Assembly: GCA_900541345.1 (NCBI GenBank)
Contig: UQJE01000005.1
Span: forward strand, 1 to 55,422
Direction: 5' to 3'
DNA length: 55,422 bases
From: an uncultured Blautia sp.
Lineage (GTDB): Bacteria; Bacillota; Clostridia; Lachnospirales; Lachnospiraceae
This document shows, in pieces, positions 41,294 through 50,378 of this stretch. Within the stretch, counting starts at the first letter, position 1, and every line of letters starts with the position of its first letter. The notes beneath the pieces are model-generated. The model did not search any database, had not been told where the DNA came from, and was given only the letters and a program-made list of their open reading frames with translations. The position numbers and the translations under genes are program-made.

Positions 41294-42685
41294 TTATAAA
41301 TCGCAGTTACCTACTGTTCTTGGGAACGGAATTGCGTCACGAATGTTTCCGATACCTGTCAGGTACATTACGCAGCGCTCAAATCCAAGTCCAAAACCGG
41401 AATGACGTGTAGAGCCGTATTTACGTAAATCAAGATAAAAGCTGTAATCCTCTGCTTTCAGTCCCAGCTCATTCATACGATTCATAAGCTTGTCGTAGTC
41501 ATCCTCTCTCTGACTTCCTCCGATAATTTCTCCGATTCCCGGAACAAGACAGTCCATAGCGGCAACTGTTTTGCCATCCTCGTTCTGCTTCATGTAAAAT
41601 GCCTTGATTTCCTTCGGATAATCTGTAACAAATACCGGTTTCTTAAAGATTTCTTCTGTGAGATAACGCTCATGCTCTGTCTGCAGATCGCAGCCCCAGA
41701 ATACCTTGTAATCAAATTTATCATTGTTTTTCTCAAGAATCTCCACTGCCTCTGTATAAGTCACATGACCGAACTCAGAATTCATAACATGGTTGAGACG
41801 GTCAAGAAGTCCTTTATCTACAAAAGAGTTAAGGAAGTTCATCTCTTCCGGAGCATTCTCAAGAACATAGCGGATTACATATTTCAGCATAGCTTCTGCA
41901 AGATCCATGTTGTCGTTTAAGTCTGCAAATGCACATTCCGGCTCAATCATCCAGAACTCTGCAGCGTGACGTGTTGTATTGGAATTCTCTGCACGGAAGG
42001 TTGGTCCGAATGTATAAATATTGCGGAATGCCTGCGCATATGTCTCACCGTTTAACTGTCCGCTTACTGTAAGATTCGTCTCTTTTCCAAAGAAATCCTG
42101 AGAATAATCAATATTTCCCTCTTCTGTTAATGGCGGATTTTTCATATCAAGTGTTGTAACACGGAACATCTCTCCTGCGCCCTCACAGTCACTTCCTGTG
42201 ATCAGAGGAGTGTGCACGTACACAAAACCCTGATCCTGGAAGAATTTATGAATAGCATAAGCGCAGAGGGAACGGATACGAAATACTGCCTGGAATGTAT
42301 TCGTTCTCGGACGAAGATGCGTCATTGTTCTTAAATATTCAAGGCTGTGACGCTTCTTCTGCAGCGGATAATCCGGTGCGGACGCTCCTTCTACAATAAT
42401 TTCCTCTGCCTGAATCTCAAATGGCTGCTTTGCCTGTGGAGTTGCCACAAGTGTTCCCTTTACAATAATGGCAGCACCTACATTCAGCTTGGAGATTTCC
42501 GCAAAATTCTCCATGCTGTCATGGTATACAATCTGTAATGTCTCAAAGAAGGAACCGTCGTGGAGTACGATAAATCCAAAAGTTTTGGAATCGCGGACGC
42601 TGCGCACCCAGCCACCTACAGTCACTTCCTTATCCAGGAATTTCTCCCGTTCTCTGTAAATCTCTTTTACTGTTGTAAGCTTCAT
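41294..42685 (-). CDS. asnS: Asparagine--tRNA ligase
   Basis: 463 residues from M-K-L-T-T-V-K-E-I, the usual AsnRS length. GAGGAA lies 7 bases before this ATG; the longer frame starts at a TTG before the site. The N-terminal OB-fold anticodon-binding domain (about 15-100) and class II motifs are clear: F-R-A-E-N-S-N-T-T near 230 (motif 2) and G-F-G-L-G-F-E-R near 433 (motif 3). It charges tRNA-Asn. No T-box leader is visible in the short upstream region. Confidence 0.96.
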   Translation of the reverse strand: MKLTTVKEIYREREKFLDKEVTVGGWVRSVRDSKTFGFIVLHDGSFFETLQIVYHDSMENFAEISKLNVGAAIIVKGTLVATPQAKQPFEIQAEEIIVEGASAPDYPLQKKRHSLEYLRTMTHLRPRTNTFQAVFRIRSLCAYAIHKFFQDQGFVYVHTPLITGSDCEGAGEMFRVTTLDMKNPPLTEEGNIDYSQDFFGKETNLTVSGQLNGETYAQAFRNIYTFGPTFRAENSNTTRHAAEFWMIEPECAFADLNDNMDLAEAMLKYVIRYVLENAPEEMNFLNSFVDKGLLDRLNHVMNSEFGHVTYTEAVEILEKNNDKFDYKVFWGCDLQTEHERYLTEEIFKKPVFVTDYPKEIKAFYMKQNEDGKTVAAMDCLVPGIGEIIGGSQREDDYDKLMNRMNELGLKAEDYSFYLDLRKYGSTRHSGFGLGFERCVMYLTGIGNIRDAIPFPRTVGNCDL

Positions 42686-42723
42686 ATCTAATTCCTCTTT
42701 CTCCAAACATTCATTATTATGTT

Positions 42724-42752
42724 AGTATAAACGATTCCTCTTCTTCGCGCAA
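42724..42752 (-). promoter_or_regulatory. Promoter of the asnS-yhaO-yhaN unit
   Basis: TTGCGC (42747-42752), 17 bases, TATACT (42724-42729) on the minus strand. Confidence 0.6.
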
Positions 42753-42777
42753 GGCGTAATCCTGAGTTTTAAAAAAA

Positions 42778-42802
42778 AGAATCCCGTTATTTCCGGGATT
42801 CT
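42778..42802 (-). terminator. Terminator of the SGNH-hydrolase gene
   Basis: AGAATCCCG pairs with CGGGATTCT (to 42802); the minus strand continues with TTTTTTTT. Confidence 0.9.
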
Positions 42803-42816
42803 CTCTTTTCTGTCTC

Positions 42817-45000
42817 TTAATGGGCATTAACATAGCGCAGACAATAGTCATAAATTCTCTTATATGTTTTCACTGTATAGTGAAGACCATCGTCTTCTGA
42901 GCTGTCTTTTCCGTTTACTCCGTTGCTTGTTCCAAAGCCATTCTGCATCAGCCAGGAATATGTGTCGATATATGTGTAATCATCAAGACCTGTCTTAATT
43001 CTGTCGTTAAATTCTCTTACATCTGCTTCCTTTCGAAGAGAAAGACGTCCTGTCTTCTCAATCATTACGCCGTTGATCGGATTGACAGACATATAATAAA
43101 GCTTACAGTTCATTTTCTCAAGCTCCGGTGCAAGTTCATTCATATACGCAACGTAGTCTGAAATCCGGTATAAATCATTTACGCCCAGATTAAATACAAC
43201 TGCGACAGGCTTTGAAGAAGAAACCCGGATATGCTTGATCTGGTTGATTAAATGACGGTAGCCCTCGTCTTTAAACCACTTAAGTCCCTGTCCTGAAGCG
43301 CTCACAAAACGCACTCCATTCATATTGGCTCCGCAGTTCTGAGCTGCAAGAGCCTGACGCATACGCACAGTTCTGGAATCTCCCACCATGATCACACCGC
43401 CGTAACGGTTCAGATCCGGTTTTGCCATCTGACTGGAAATGAGATTTTTCTCTGTATTTCTCTGATACATAACCTGATAAAGATGTATCGTTGAATTTAC
43501 GGAAGGAATCACCTCTCCTGTCTCATACTGCACCTTGCCCGGCTTGCTTCCTGTAATGACTATGTTCGGCTTTGTGGACCACCCCATAAATGTATAGCCT
43601 TCCGGATTCTCAGCTCCCGGAAGAGTAAAAGAATCACCCTTTTTCACATAAATGGTTTTATACTCTGCTCCTCTTGTCTTATGGAGCACAACAGAAGCCG
43701 CCTGTTCCTGAACTGCATAAAATTTGCAGTTTCCATATACTTTAACCTTATCTCCTTCGTTATAATGCTGAGTTTTCTGACTCGTTTTCAGCATCCATCC
43801 ATCATTGATATATCCTTTTCTGGACGGAACTTTCGGAAGGGTAATGGTCGATTTTTCTGTCACTGACTTCTTGAGAGATGCGTAGGCAGAATCGGAAGAA
43901 CCGTTACTCATACAGAAAGATACCGTATATTTTTTAGCCTTCCTGTATACTGCATAAAACTTTGTCTTTTTTGTAATTCTAACTTTCTGTCCCTCTTTAT
44001 ACTGAGCCTTTGTCTGTTTTGTCTTTGTCGCCCAGCCGAGAGCCGTACAACCTTTCTGTTCCGGAACTTTCGGAAGGGTAATATACTGGTTCTTTCCGGC
44101 TCTTACATAAAGATTCTGAAACGCTTTATCCTTACTTGTGCCCGTATTATTATTAAAAGTAACTGCATACGGAAGATATTCTCTCGCCGCATAGAAAGTT
44201 TCGCTTTCTTTTACCGTTATTTTGGTCCGGCTTCCATAGACTGCTGAAGATGCATTTTTTGTGAGCGCCCAGCCCTTGTTTTTGTAATTTGAAATTTGCG
44301 GCACACACGGAAGAGAAAACTCGCTTCCCTTCTTTACTATCTTCTCCATTTTTCCGTATGTACTGTTTGTAGAACCGTTGGAGTCTTTAAAGGTCATTCT
44401 TGCATATTCCACAAGATACAGATTTCTGTTCTGATCCATAGTATAAGACCTGCCAAAACCTGCCCACACCCCGTTTCCGTTTTTATACTTGCTCCATCCT
44501 CTGTACAACTCGTTATTCGGGTCCGGAGATTTATAAAATGCAATATCCGTTCCCTCATAGGCTGAGAAGTCTTCTCCAATCTGTTTTGATCCGTCATTTG
44601 TAAAGTAGCGGAAGGTACATATTTTTGTTCCGTAAAGCGTCAAAACATTTCCGCCGCCCTGCTCTGCAATCCAATCTCTGGCTGTCTCACAGGACATTTC
44701 CATTCCCTGCTCAAAATACTGTGTCGCTTCTGATACCTGAAAGGTGGTCTTCCAGGACGGTGTTCCCTGTGCCTCCATTTTTTCCAGAGGCACATCTGGA
44801 AGAACTATCGTTTTTCCCTCTTCTATCACCATATCCGGTATGCTGCTCACAGGATTTCCGCCGCTGTCACGAAACTGTACAATCACCCTGTCTTCTGACG
44901 CCGCCGACACAGCAGTCACCCCAAGCATCATCAGTGCCATCATCAGAAAAACCATTAAAAATCTTCCCGGATTCTTTTTTCTTTCATTCATTTTTTTCAT
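42817..45000 (-). CDS. Secreted protein with InlB-type repeats and a C-terminal SGNH hydrolase domain
   Basis: 727 residues; the ATG at 45000 lies 5 bases after AAGGAG (a TTG one codon earlier is less likely). A signal peptide (about 8-35) is followed by about six repeats of the Listeria-Bacteroides (InlB B-repeat-like) type, roughly residues 120-520, each with V-x-F and a G-W-x-x-K/T pattern (for example Y-R-G-W-S-K, N-K-G-W-A-L-T, A-L-G-W-A-T-K, N-D-G-W-M-L-K, F-M-G-W-S-T-K). The C-terminal 190 residues carry SGNH-hydrolase blocks: V-G-D-S-R (catalytic Ser), N-L-G-V-N-D-L, and D-D-G-L-H-Y (Asp/His). It may deacetylate or de-esterify a wall or host polymer. A strong promoter and terminator make it a single-gene unit; a GCCGG/CCGGC hairpin (45015-45029) precedes the ribosome binding site. 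Confidence 0.87.
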   Translation of the reverse strand: MKKMNERKKNPGRFLMVFLMMALMMLGVTAVSAASEDRVIVQFRDSGGNPVSSIPDMVIEEGKTIVLPDVPLEKMEAQGTPSWKTTFQVSEATQYFEQGMEMSCETARDWIAEQGGGNVLTLYGTKICTFRYFTNDGSKQIGEDFSAYEGTDIAFYKSPDPNNELYRGWSKYKNGNGVWAGFGRSYTMDQNRNLYLVEYARMTFKDSNGSTNSTYGKMEKIVKKGSEFSLPCVPQISNYKNKGWALTKNASSAVYGSRTKITVKESETFYAAREYLPYAVTFNNNTGTSKDKAFQNLYVRAGKNQYITLPKVPEQKGCTALGWATKTKQTKAQYKEGQKVRITKKTKFYAVYRKAKKYTVSFCMSNGSSDSAYASLKKSVTEKSTITLPKVPSRKGYINDGWMLKTSQKTQHYNEGDKVKVYGNCKFYAVQEQAASVVLHKTRGAEYKTIYVKKGDSFTLPGAENPEGYTFMGWSTKPNIVITGSKPGKVQYETGEVIPSVNSTIHLYQVMYQRNTEKNLISSQMAKPDLNRYGGVIMVGDSRTVRMRQALAAQNCGANMNGVRFVSASGQGLKWFKDEGYRHLINQIKHIRVSSSKPVAVVFNLGVNDLYRISDYVAYMNELAPELEKMNCKLYYMSVNPINGVMIEKTGRLSLRKEADVREFNDRIKTGLDDYTYIDTYSWLMQNGFGTSNGVNGKDSSEDDGLHYTVKTYKRIYDYCLRYVNAH

Positions 45001-45065
45001 CAAAACTCCTTTTTGCCGGTCACTCCGGCGAAAGCTGTTTATTAAGAAAATGTTACACTTGTCTC

Positions 45066-45094
45066 ATTATATACGATTTTTTTCCATCTTTCAA
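45066..45094 (-). promoter_or_regulatory. Promoter of the SGNH-hydrolase gene
   Basis: TTGAAA (45089-45094), 17 bases, TATAAT (45066-45071) on the minus strand. Confidence 0.7.
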
Positions 45095-45107
45095 CAGCAC
45101 CGGTAAA

Positions 45108-45135
45108 AAAAAGACCGGCTTTCGCCAGTCTTTTT
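45108..45135 (-). terminator. Terminator of galK-galT
   Basis: AAAAAGACCGGC (45108-45119) pairs with GCCAGTCTTTTT (45124-45135, one mismatch); T-tract on the minus strand. Confidence 0.85.
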
Positions 45136-45138
45136 CTC

Positions 45139-46629
45139 TTAAAGTGTTTCTATAAAGCGCATAAATGCAGCTCTGCCTTCCGGCGTACATTTATATACGC
45201 CTGCATCCTCCAAAACATGAACGAATACTTCGCCCACCTCTTTCTGGAGAACATCCTGAATGTTATCTTTATTCAGGTTATCGTATTTTGGAAGGAAGGT
45301 TTCTGCCCATGCGGCATGTTTCTCGATTTTTTCATTGGAGGAAATATCCTTTCCTTCCAGAATGTATTCTCCGAGAAGCTCAAGCTCTTCTTTCAGTCTT
45401 GCAGGAAGTACGGCAAGACCCATTACCTCAATAAGACCGATATTTTCTTTCTTAATGTTATGGTACTGTGCGTGCGGATGGTAAACGCCAAGAGGATTCT
45501 CCTCTGTTGTAATATTGTTTCTTAATGTAAGATCAAGCTCAAACATATCTCCTACTTTACGCGCAATTGGAGTAATAGTGTTATGAGGCTCTCCATCTGT
45601 TTCTGCGAATACAAAAGCAGCCTCGTCTGTATATCCTCTCCATGCATCAAGAACATGAGAAGCAAGGTCGATCAGGCGCTTCTCATCTTTATGACGGATA
45701 CGAAGGACAGAAAGCGGCCATTTTACAATACCTGCCTCCACATCTTCATAACCCGGAATCGTAACTTCTTTTTCAATCGGCGCCTTTGCCATTGCAAAAG
45801 TATAATGTCCTCCCTGGAAATGATCGTGGCTTAAAATAGAACCGCCTACAATAGGAAGGTCTGCATTTGAGCCAAGGAAATAATGAGGGAACAGCTTCAC
45901 AAAGTCAAACAGCTTGATAAAAGTGTTTCTCTCAATTTTCATGGGCGTATGCTGACTGTTAAACACAATGCAGTGCTCATTATAATACACATATGGAGAA
46001 TACTGGAAGCCCCACGGCGTATCATTTACAGTGATTGGGATAATTCTGTGGTTCTCTCTTGCAGGGTGATTGACTCTTCCTGCATACCCTTCATTCTCCG
46101 GGCAGAGAAGACATTTCGGGTAGCTGCTTGCCTTTGCAAGCTTTGCTGCTGCAATCGCCTTCGGATCTTTTTCCGGCTTGGAAAGGTTAATGGTAATGTC
46201 GATTGTGCCGTACTCACTCTCCACACTCCATTTTCTGTCCTTTTTCACACGGTAGCGGCGGATATAATCACTGTCCTGGCTCAGTTTATAGAAATAATCT
46301 GTCGCCTCCTCCGGGCTCTTCTCATATCTGTCCCAAAACTCCTTCTGCACCTGTGCCGGACGGGGCATCAGACAGTTCATGATTTTTGTATCAAATAAGT
46401 CTCTGTATACAACACTGTCCTCAATAATTCCTCTTTTTACTGCCTCGTCAAGAAGCTCCTTTAAAACTTCTTCCAGATTAATCTCTGTAAAAGTTTCAGC
46501 AGGTTCTTCATACTCATCCTCTTTAAAAAGATCAAGAAGAAGATTCACTGTATAATTTTTTTCACATGCCGGTGTCAGTCCTGTATCAATCCCGTACTGT
46601 ACCAGTTTCCTTATACTCTCGTTCAGCAT
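45139..46629 (-). CDS. galT: UDP-glucose--hexose-1-phosphate uridylyltransferase (class II GalT)
   Basis: 496 residues, the length of the Firmicute class II form (the E. coli type is about 350). Segments typical of this class: C-L-L-C-P-E-N-E-G-Y near residue 195 and S-I-L-S-H-D-H-F-Q-G-G-H-Y near 266. It exchanges galactose 1-phosphate with UDP-glucose in the Leloir pathway. 21 bases after galK; terminator directly after the stop. No galE is in the window. Confidence 0.95.
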   Translation of the reverse strand: MLNESIRKLVQYGIDTGLTPACEKNYTVNLLLDLFKEDEYEEPAETFTEINLEEVLKELLDEAVKRGIIEDSVVYRDLFDTKIMNCLMPRPAQVQKEFWDRYEKSPEEATDYFYKLSQDSDYIRRYRVKKDRKWSVESEYGTIDITINLSKPEKDPKAIAAAKLAKASSYPKCLLCPENEGYAGRVNHPARENHRIIPITVNDTPWGFQYSPYVYYNEHCIVFNSQHTPMKIERNTFIKLFDFVKLFPHYFLGSNADLPIVGGSILSHDHFQGGHYTFAMAKAPIEKEVTIPGYEDVEAGIVKWPLSVLRIRHKDEKRLIDLASHVLDAWRGYTDEAAFVFAETDGEPHNTITPIARKVGDMFELDLTLRNNITTEENPLGVYHPHAQYHNIKKENIGLIEVMGLAVLPARLKEELELLGEYILEGKDISSNEKIEKHAAWAETFLPKYDNLNKDNIQDVLQKEVGEVFVHVLEDAGVYKCTPEGRAAFMRFIETL

Positions 46630-46650
46630 TTTCCAATCCCCTTTCGTATT

Positions 46651-47820
46651 TTATGCCAGCTTTCCGGCTCCGTCACCGATTTCCACTACATAAAATTCTG
46701 CCTCATGTCCTACTTTTTCTTTATACTGTTTGCCGATGGTGTCAATAAAAGTATCTACCGCGTCATTTTTTACAATGCTGACTGTGCAGCCACCGAAGCC
46801 GCCGCCTGTAATACGGGAACCGATCACGCCCGGAATCTGCCATGCAAGGTCTACAAGAATATCGATTTCCTCACAGGAAACCTCGTAATCATCACGAAGG
46901 GAAACATGAGAAGCATTCATCAGTCTTCCAAACTCTTCGATATTGTTTTCCTTCAGTGCGTTTACGGCTTTGATTGTTCTCTGATTTTCATAAACTGCAT
47001 GTTTTGCACGAACTCTGCATACCGGATCCTGGATTGCGTCCTTATGTGCCTCAAATTCTTCCTCTGTCAGATCGCCGAGAGTCTGAATATCTGTCACTTT
47101 CTGCAAATCTTTCAGAGCTGTCTCACACTCATTTCTTCTGTCATTGTATGCAGAACCTACAAGGCTGTGTTTTACCTTACTGTTTGTAATTACAATCTTT
47201 GCATCCGGGAGCTTTACAGGCGCATACTCAAAGTTCAGATTACTTGTATCCAGGAAAATCGCACAATCCTTTTTACCCATTGCGCTTGCAAACTGATCCA
47301 TAATACCACAGTTCATTCCATTGAAATTATTTTCGGAATACTGTCCGATAAGCGCAAGATCCTGCATAGTAATTTCATCAAAACCGAACAGATCTCTTAA
47401 CATTACGCCTGTCAGGACTTCCAGTGATGCGGAAGAAGAAAGACCTGAGCCATTTGGAATATTTCCCCAGATAAGGAAATCCACACCGCTTGTCAGCTTA
47501 TATCCTCTTTTTTCAAATGTCCACATTACACCCTTCGGATAATTTGTCCATCCTGCTTTTTCTGATGGCACAAGGTCGTCAAGAGAAGTCTCGATCACAC
47601 CAAGTTTTGAGAAATTTGCAGAATAAAAACGAATTTTATTATCCTCTCTCTTTCTTGCAATTCCGTATGTACCGATTGTAAGAGCGCACGGAAAAACATG
47701 GCCTCCATTATAATCTGTATGTTCTCCGATCAGATTTACTCTTCCCGGTGCAAAATAACTGCGAACATCTCCCTCATTGCCAAATATCTCATAAAATTTC
47801 TGCATCAGTTCCTTCTGCAT
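46651..47820 (-). CDS. galK: Galactokinase
   Basis: 389 residues. Signature G-R-V-N-L-I-G-E-H-T-D-Y near residue 27 (sugar binding), the GHMP ATP loop P-N-G-S-G-L-S-S-S-A near 117-126, and G-G-G-F-G-G-C near 342. It phosphorylates galactose at C1 for GalT. GGAGG lies 7 bases before the ATG. First gene of the galKT unit. Confidence 0.97.
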   Translation of the reverse strand: MQKELMQKFYEIFGNEGDVRSYFAPGRVNLIGEHTDYNGGHVFPCALTIGTYGIARKREDNKIRFYSANFSKLGVIETSLDDLVPSEKAGWTNYPKGVMWTFEKRGYKLTSGVDFLIWGNIPNGSGLSSSASLEVLTGVMLRDLFGFDEITMQDLALIGQYSENNFNGMNCGIMDQFASAMGKKDCAIFLDTSNLNFEYAPVKLPDAKIVITNSKVKHSLVGSAYNDRRNECETALKDLQKVTDIQTLGDLTEEEFEAHKDAIQDPVCRVRAKHAVYENQRTIKAVNALKENNIEEFGRLMNASHVSLRDDYEVSCEEIDILVDLAWQIPGVIGSRITGGGFGGCTVSIVKNDAVDTFIDTIGKQYKEKVGHEAEFYVVEIGDGAGKLA

Positions 47821-47866
47821 TTTATTTCCTCCTTCTCCCTCTTTGGGTTAAACGCATTCTCTCTTT

Positions 47867-47895
47867 ACTTTATCTGATTCTGATAAAATTGTAAA
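47867..47895 (-). promoter_or_regulatory. Possible galK promoter
   Basis: TTTACA (47890-47895), 17 bases, TAAAGT (47867-47872) on the minus strand; a weak match. No strong terminator separates it from the upstream 816-residue protein gene. Confidence 0.35.
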
Positions 47896-47926
47896 TATAG
47901 ATTTTTTTTTTAAATCTTAGAATAAT

Positions 47927-50377
47927 TTAATAACTGGGGTTCTCCACATAGCTGATGAAAATATTTCCCGCCTTCTGGAACAATTCTGTACTGTCATTCA
48001 TTCCATATGGCTTTGTCTCCCCTGTTGCAGGATCATAAAGCCATGTATTATATTCATCATATCCCACGATCACTACGCTTGTATCACTTCCTGTTTTTGC
48101 CACAACGGCTCTCTGAGCGCTTACCTCATATAATACGCTGTCAAGACTGCAGCCGGAAAGGTCAAGTACGGTTCCTGTTTCTCCCAGTCCTTCCTGCAGT
48201 TTGTTTTTATCCCATGAGCCTGTCCGTATCACTTCCGGAACATCCTGAATGTTTAACTGGATCTGTGTTTTTTTGTTTCCTCTCTCCCATACATACTGCT
48301 GAGAACGGTTTAAAACAACGCCTGTTTGGGCATCTGCCTTTTTTACTGCCTGAGCAGGATTTCTATAAGTCCCTTCCAGTCCGCCTTTTGCATATACATA
48401 ATATATATTTTCATTCGGTGTTTGTGTATCAAGTGTAACCGGCTCATTCTCAACACTTCTCACTTTGGAAGTCACTACAAGCGGCTTGTCTATTGCAGGT
48501 TTTTCTTCAAAAGCAAGACGCACAAGCGTACCTGTCCGATTTGTAGACGTAAGCTCCACAGACACCTGACTTGTGGCTGCTTTTTTATTATTCATAATGT
48601 TATCTTTCTTTTTAAAAGTATAACCGGACTCTCCTTTTGCGGAAAGCTGAAATTCCATCAGAGTATCTCCGATAGAAACATTTGTAATGTATAGACCTTC
48701 TTTTTTGTATTCTTTTTTTACATTTCCGTCAAAGGCCTCTATTCTTACTGTATGGATTCCTTCTGTCGCTTTCCCGTTTTTGTCTTTTAGAATATCTTCC
48801 TGTTTTATCATTCCATACACAAGATCCTCATTCATAAAGCCCAGCGTTTTCAGTTTTTCTCCCTCCGCCGGCGTTAAAAATCTTGTCTTAAGAGTGTCAA
48901 ATTCAATCTCCTTAAGCTGACCCTTATGCTCTCCGCTTTGCACTACCCACGCAGCATGCGCGTTTGTATCAGATACGACGAAGCTGCTGCTTTGAATTCC
49001 CTCGTCCAGAATTTTATATCCTCCGCCATTAATATTTACCATATAAAGCTTCTGTGCAAACAGAAGAAACAGCATATTGTCACCGCTCACGTAAGACAGT
49101 GTTCCGAGATCTTTTTTCAGAAATTCAAAAGATTCTGTAGATGGAATGAAAACTTTTTCCTCCACTACATTCTGGTCGTTGTTGTAATGATATACTCCCA
49201 CACCACTGTAACCTTCTCGGATTCCTCTGTTCATATATCCGTAAAGAACAAAATCCACGTCTCCGTTATCTGCCATACGGATAATCTTTATATCGTGTTC
49301 CTGCCGCACATACCGGAAATCTTCCTGTTCCTCTCCCCGGAAACTGAAAATCTTCACAATTTTTCCGTTTTCAGGAGAATAACTCCACAAATCCCCCTGC
49401 TGCACAAAGGCTGCTGCTGTACCGCTTTCATTTACTACGTAATGTACGTCCTTATCTCTCACGCCCAAAAGAAGTCCCTTATCGGAAACAACCGAAGCTT
49501 TCGGATTAAACACCTGCTGTGCAGAACGCTCAAAATCAAGAAGCATAATACGTGTTTCTGTATACCGCATTCTGTAGAACTCTGTCACATCATAAACCTC
49601 AATGGCACCGTTATCCGCTATAGCAGAAATCTGGTAATCAATAGAAACACTCGCCGTTGTCTCATTAATATCTTTAATAACAGGAACTCCTTTTTTATAA
49701 ATCTGAGGCTTTAAATCTCCCCAGCTTATTGTTGCAAAGGTAGAACCTATATTTACATCAGAAAAATTCATTCCACTGCCAGAGGTTCCTGCTTCCAGAT
49801 AGGCTGTCAGCTCCTCTGCCGTTTCCTTATCCATACATTTTTCATAAAAGCTGTTGACGAACTTTAAATACTGCTCCGTATTAAGCTGTGTTCTCGATAC
49901 CAGCCTTGTATAATAGTAGGCAGGGCCTTTCTCCGTATCAAGCGAAATCTGGAGGGAATATTCCTGATTCATAAGAAGATCGCTGTTAATAGTAACCCGG
50001 GCTTCCAGATGCTCTTCCCCTGAAGAAAGATTTTTAATTTTTCTGTTTTCAATCACCTTGCTTCCGTCTGAGGTACGGATTTCATAGGAAAGACTTTTTA
50101 CCTCCGTTCCATAGGGCACAATAAGAAACGTAAGCTGCTTCGTGGTATCAATGGGGGTGATGCTGTCCCTCATAAAATCTGTCTGCATTTCCTGTTTGTA
50201 TCCGCACATTCTGTTGGCTTCCGTATCTCCAAACTGTACCATAACCTCCGGAAGACCCGGCTCGTTCATATCGGAACGATTGTCTGTTGTCCTGTGATTC
50301 TGCAAAAGAGACGTTATCGTAACTCCCGCTACAAATACAAGAAAGAGTATAAGAAACTTCCGCAAGAATTTTTTCAT
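47927..50377 (-). CDS. Large membrane-anchored extracytoplasmic protein, unknown
   Basis: 816 residues from M-K-K-F-L-R-K-F, chosen because GGGGGAG lies 4-5 bases upstream. A signal anchor (about 5-25) is followed by about 790 residues with no further membrane span. The middle part (about 300-560) shows short repeated strands with Asp/Gly turns such as A-A-F-V-Q-Q-G-D-L-W-S-Y-S, suggesting a beta-propeller. No catalytic motif or named domain is recognised. The start lies directly after the stop of the methyltransferase gene (TGATATG), so the genes are coupled. It could be an envelope sensor or scaffold, but that is a guess. Confidence 0.78.
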   Translation of the reverse strand: MKKFLRKFLILFLVFVAGVTITSLLQNHRTTDNRSDMNEPGLPEVMVQFGDTEANRMCGYKQEMQTDFMRDSITPIDTTKQLTFLIVPYGTEVKSLSYEIRTSDGSKVIENRKIKNLSSGEEHLEARVTINSDLLMNQEYSLQISLDTEKGPAYYYTRLVSRTQLNTEQYLKFVNSFYEKCMDKETAEELTAYLEAGTSGSGMNFSDVNIGSTFATISWGDLKPQIYKKGVPVIKDINETTASVSIDYQISAIADNGAIEVYDVTEFYRMRYTETRIMLLDFERSAQQVFNPKASVVSDKGLLLGVRDKDVHYVVNESGTAAAFVQQGDLWSYSPENGKIVKIFSFRGEEQEDFRYVRQEHDIKIIRMADNGDVDFVLYGYMNRGIREGYSGVGVYHYNNDQNVVEEKVFIPSTESFEFLKKDLGTLSYVSGDNMLFLLFAQKLYMVNINGGGYKILDEGIQSSSFVVSDTNAHAAWVVQSGEHKGQLKEIEFDTLKTRFLTPAEGEKLKTLGFMNEDLVYGMIKQEDILKDKNGKATEGIHTVRIEAFDGNVKKEYKKEGLYITNVSIGDTLMEFQLSAKGESGYTFKKKDNIMNNKKAATSQVSVELTSTNRTGTLVRLAFEEKPAIDKPLVVTSKVRSVENEPVTLDTQTPNENIYYVYAKGGLEGTYRNPAQAVKKADAQTGVVLNRSQQYVWERGNKKTQIQLNIQDVPEVIRTGSWDKNKLQEGLGETGTVLDLSGCSLDSVLYEVSAQRAVVAKTGSDTSVVIVGYDEYNTWLYDPATGETKPYGMNDSTELFQKAGNIFISYVENPSY

Positions 50378-50378
50378 A

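Noticed and set aside
42686..42776. T-box riboswitch before asnS
   Set aside because: The leader is under 50 bases and lacks the T-box sequence and a terminator/antiterminator pair.
46705..47400. 231-codon plus-strand frame
   Set aside because: Entirely antisense to galK, cysteine-rich and without a ribosome binding site.
48926..49714. 262-codon plus-strand frame
   Set aside because: Entirely antisense to the 816-residue membrane-anchored protein; no protein-like features.
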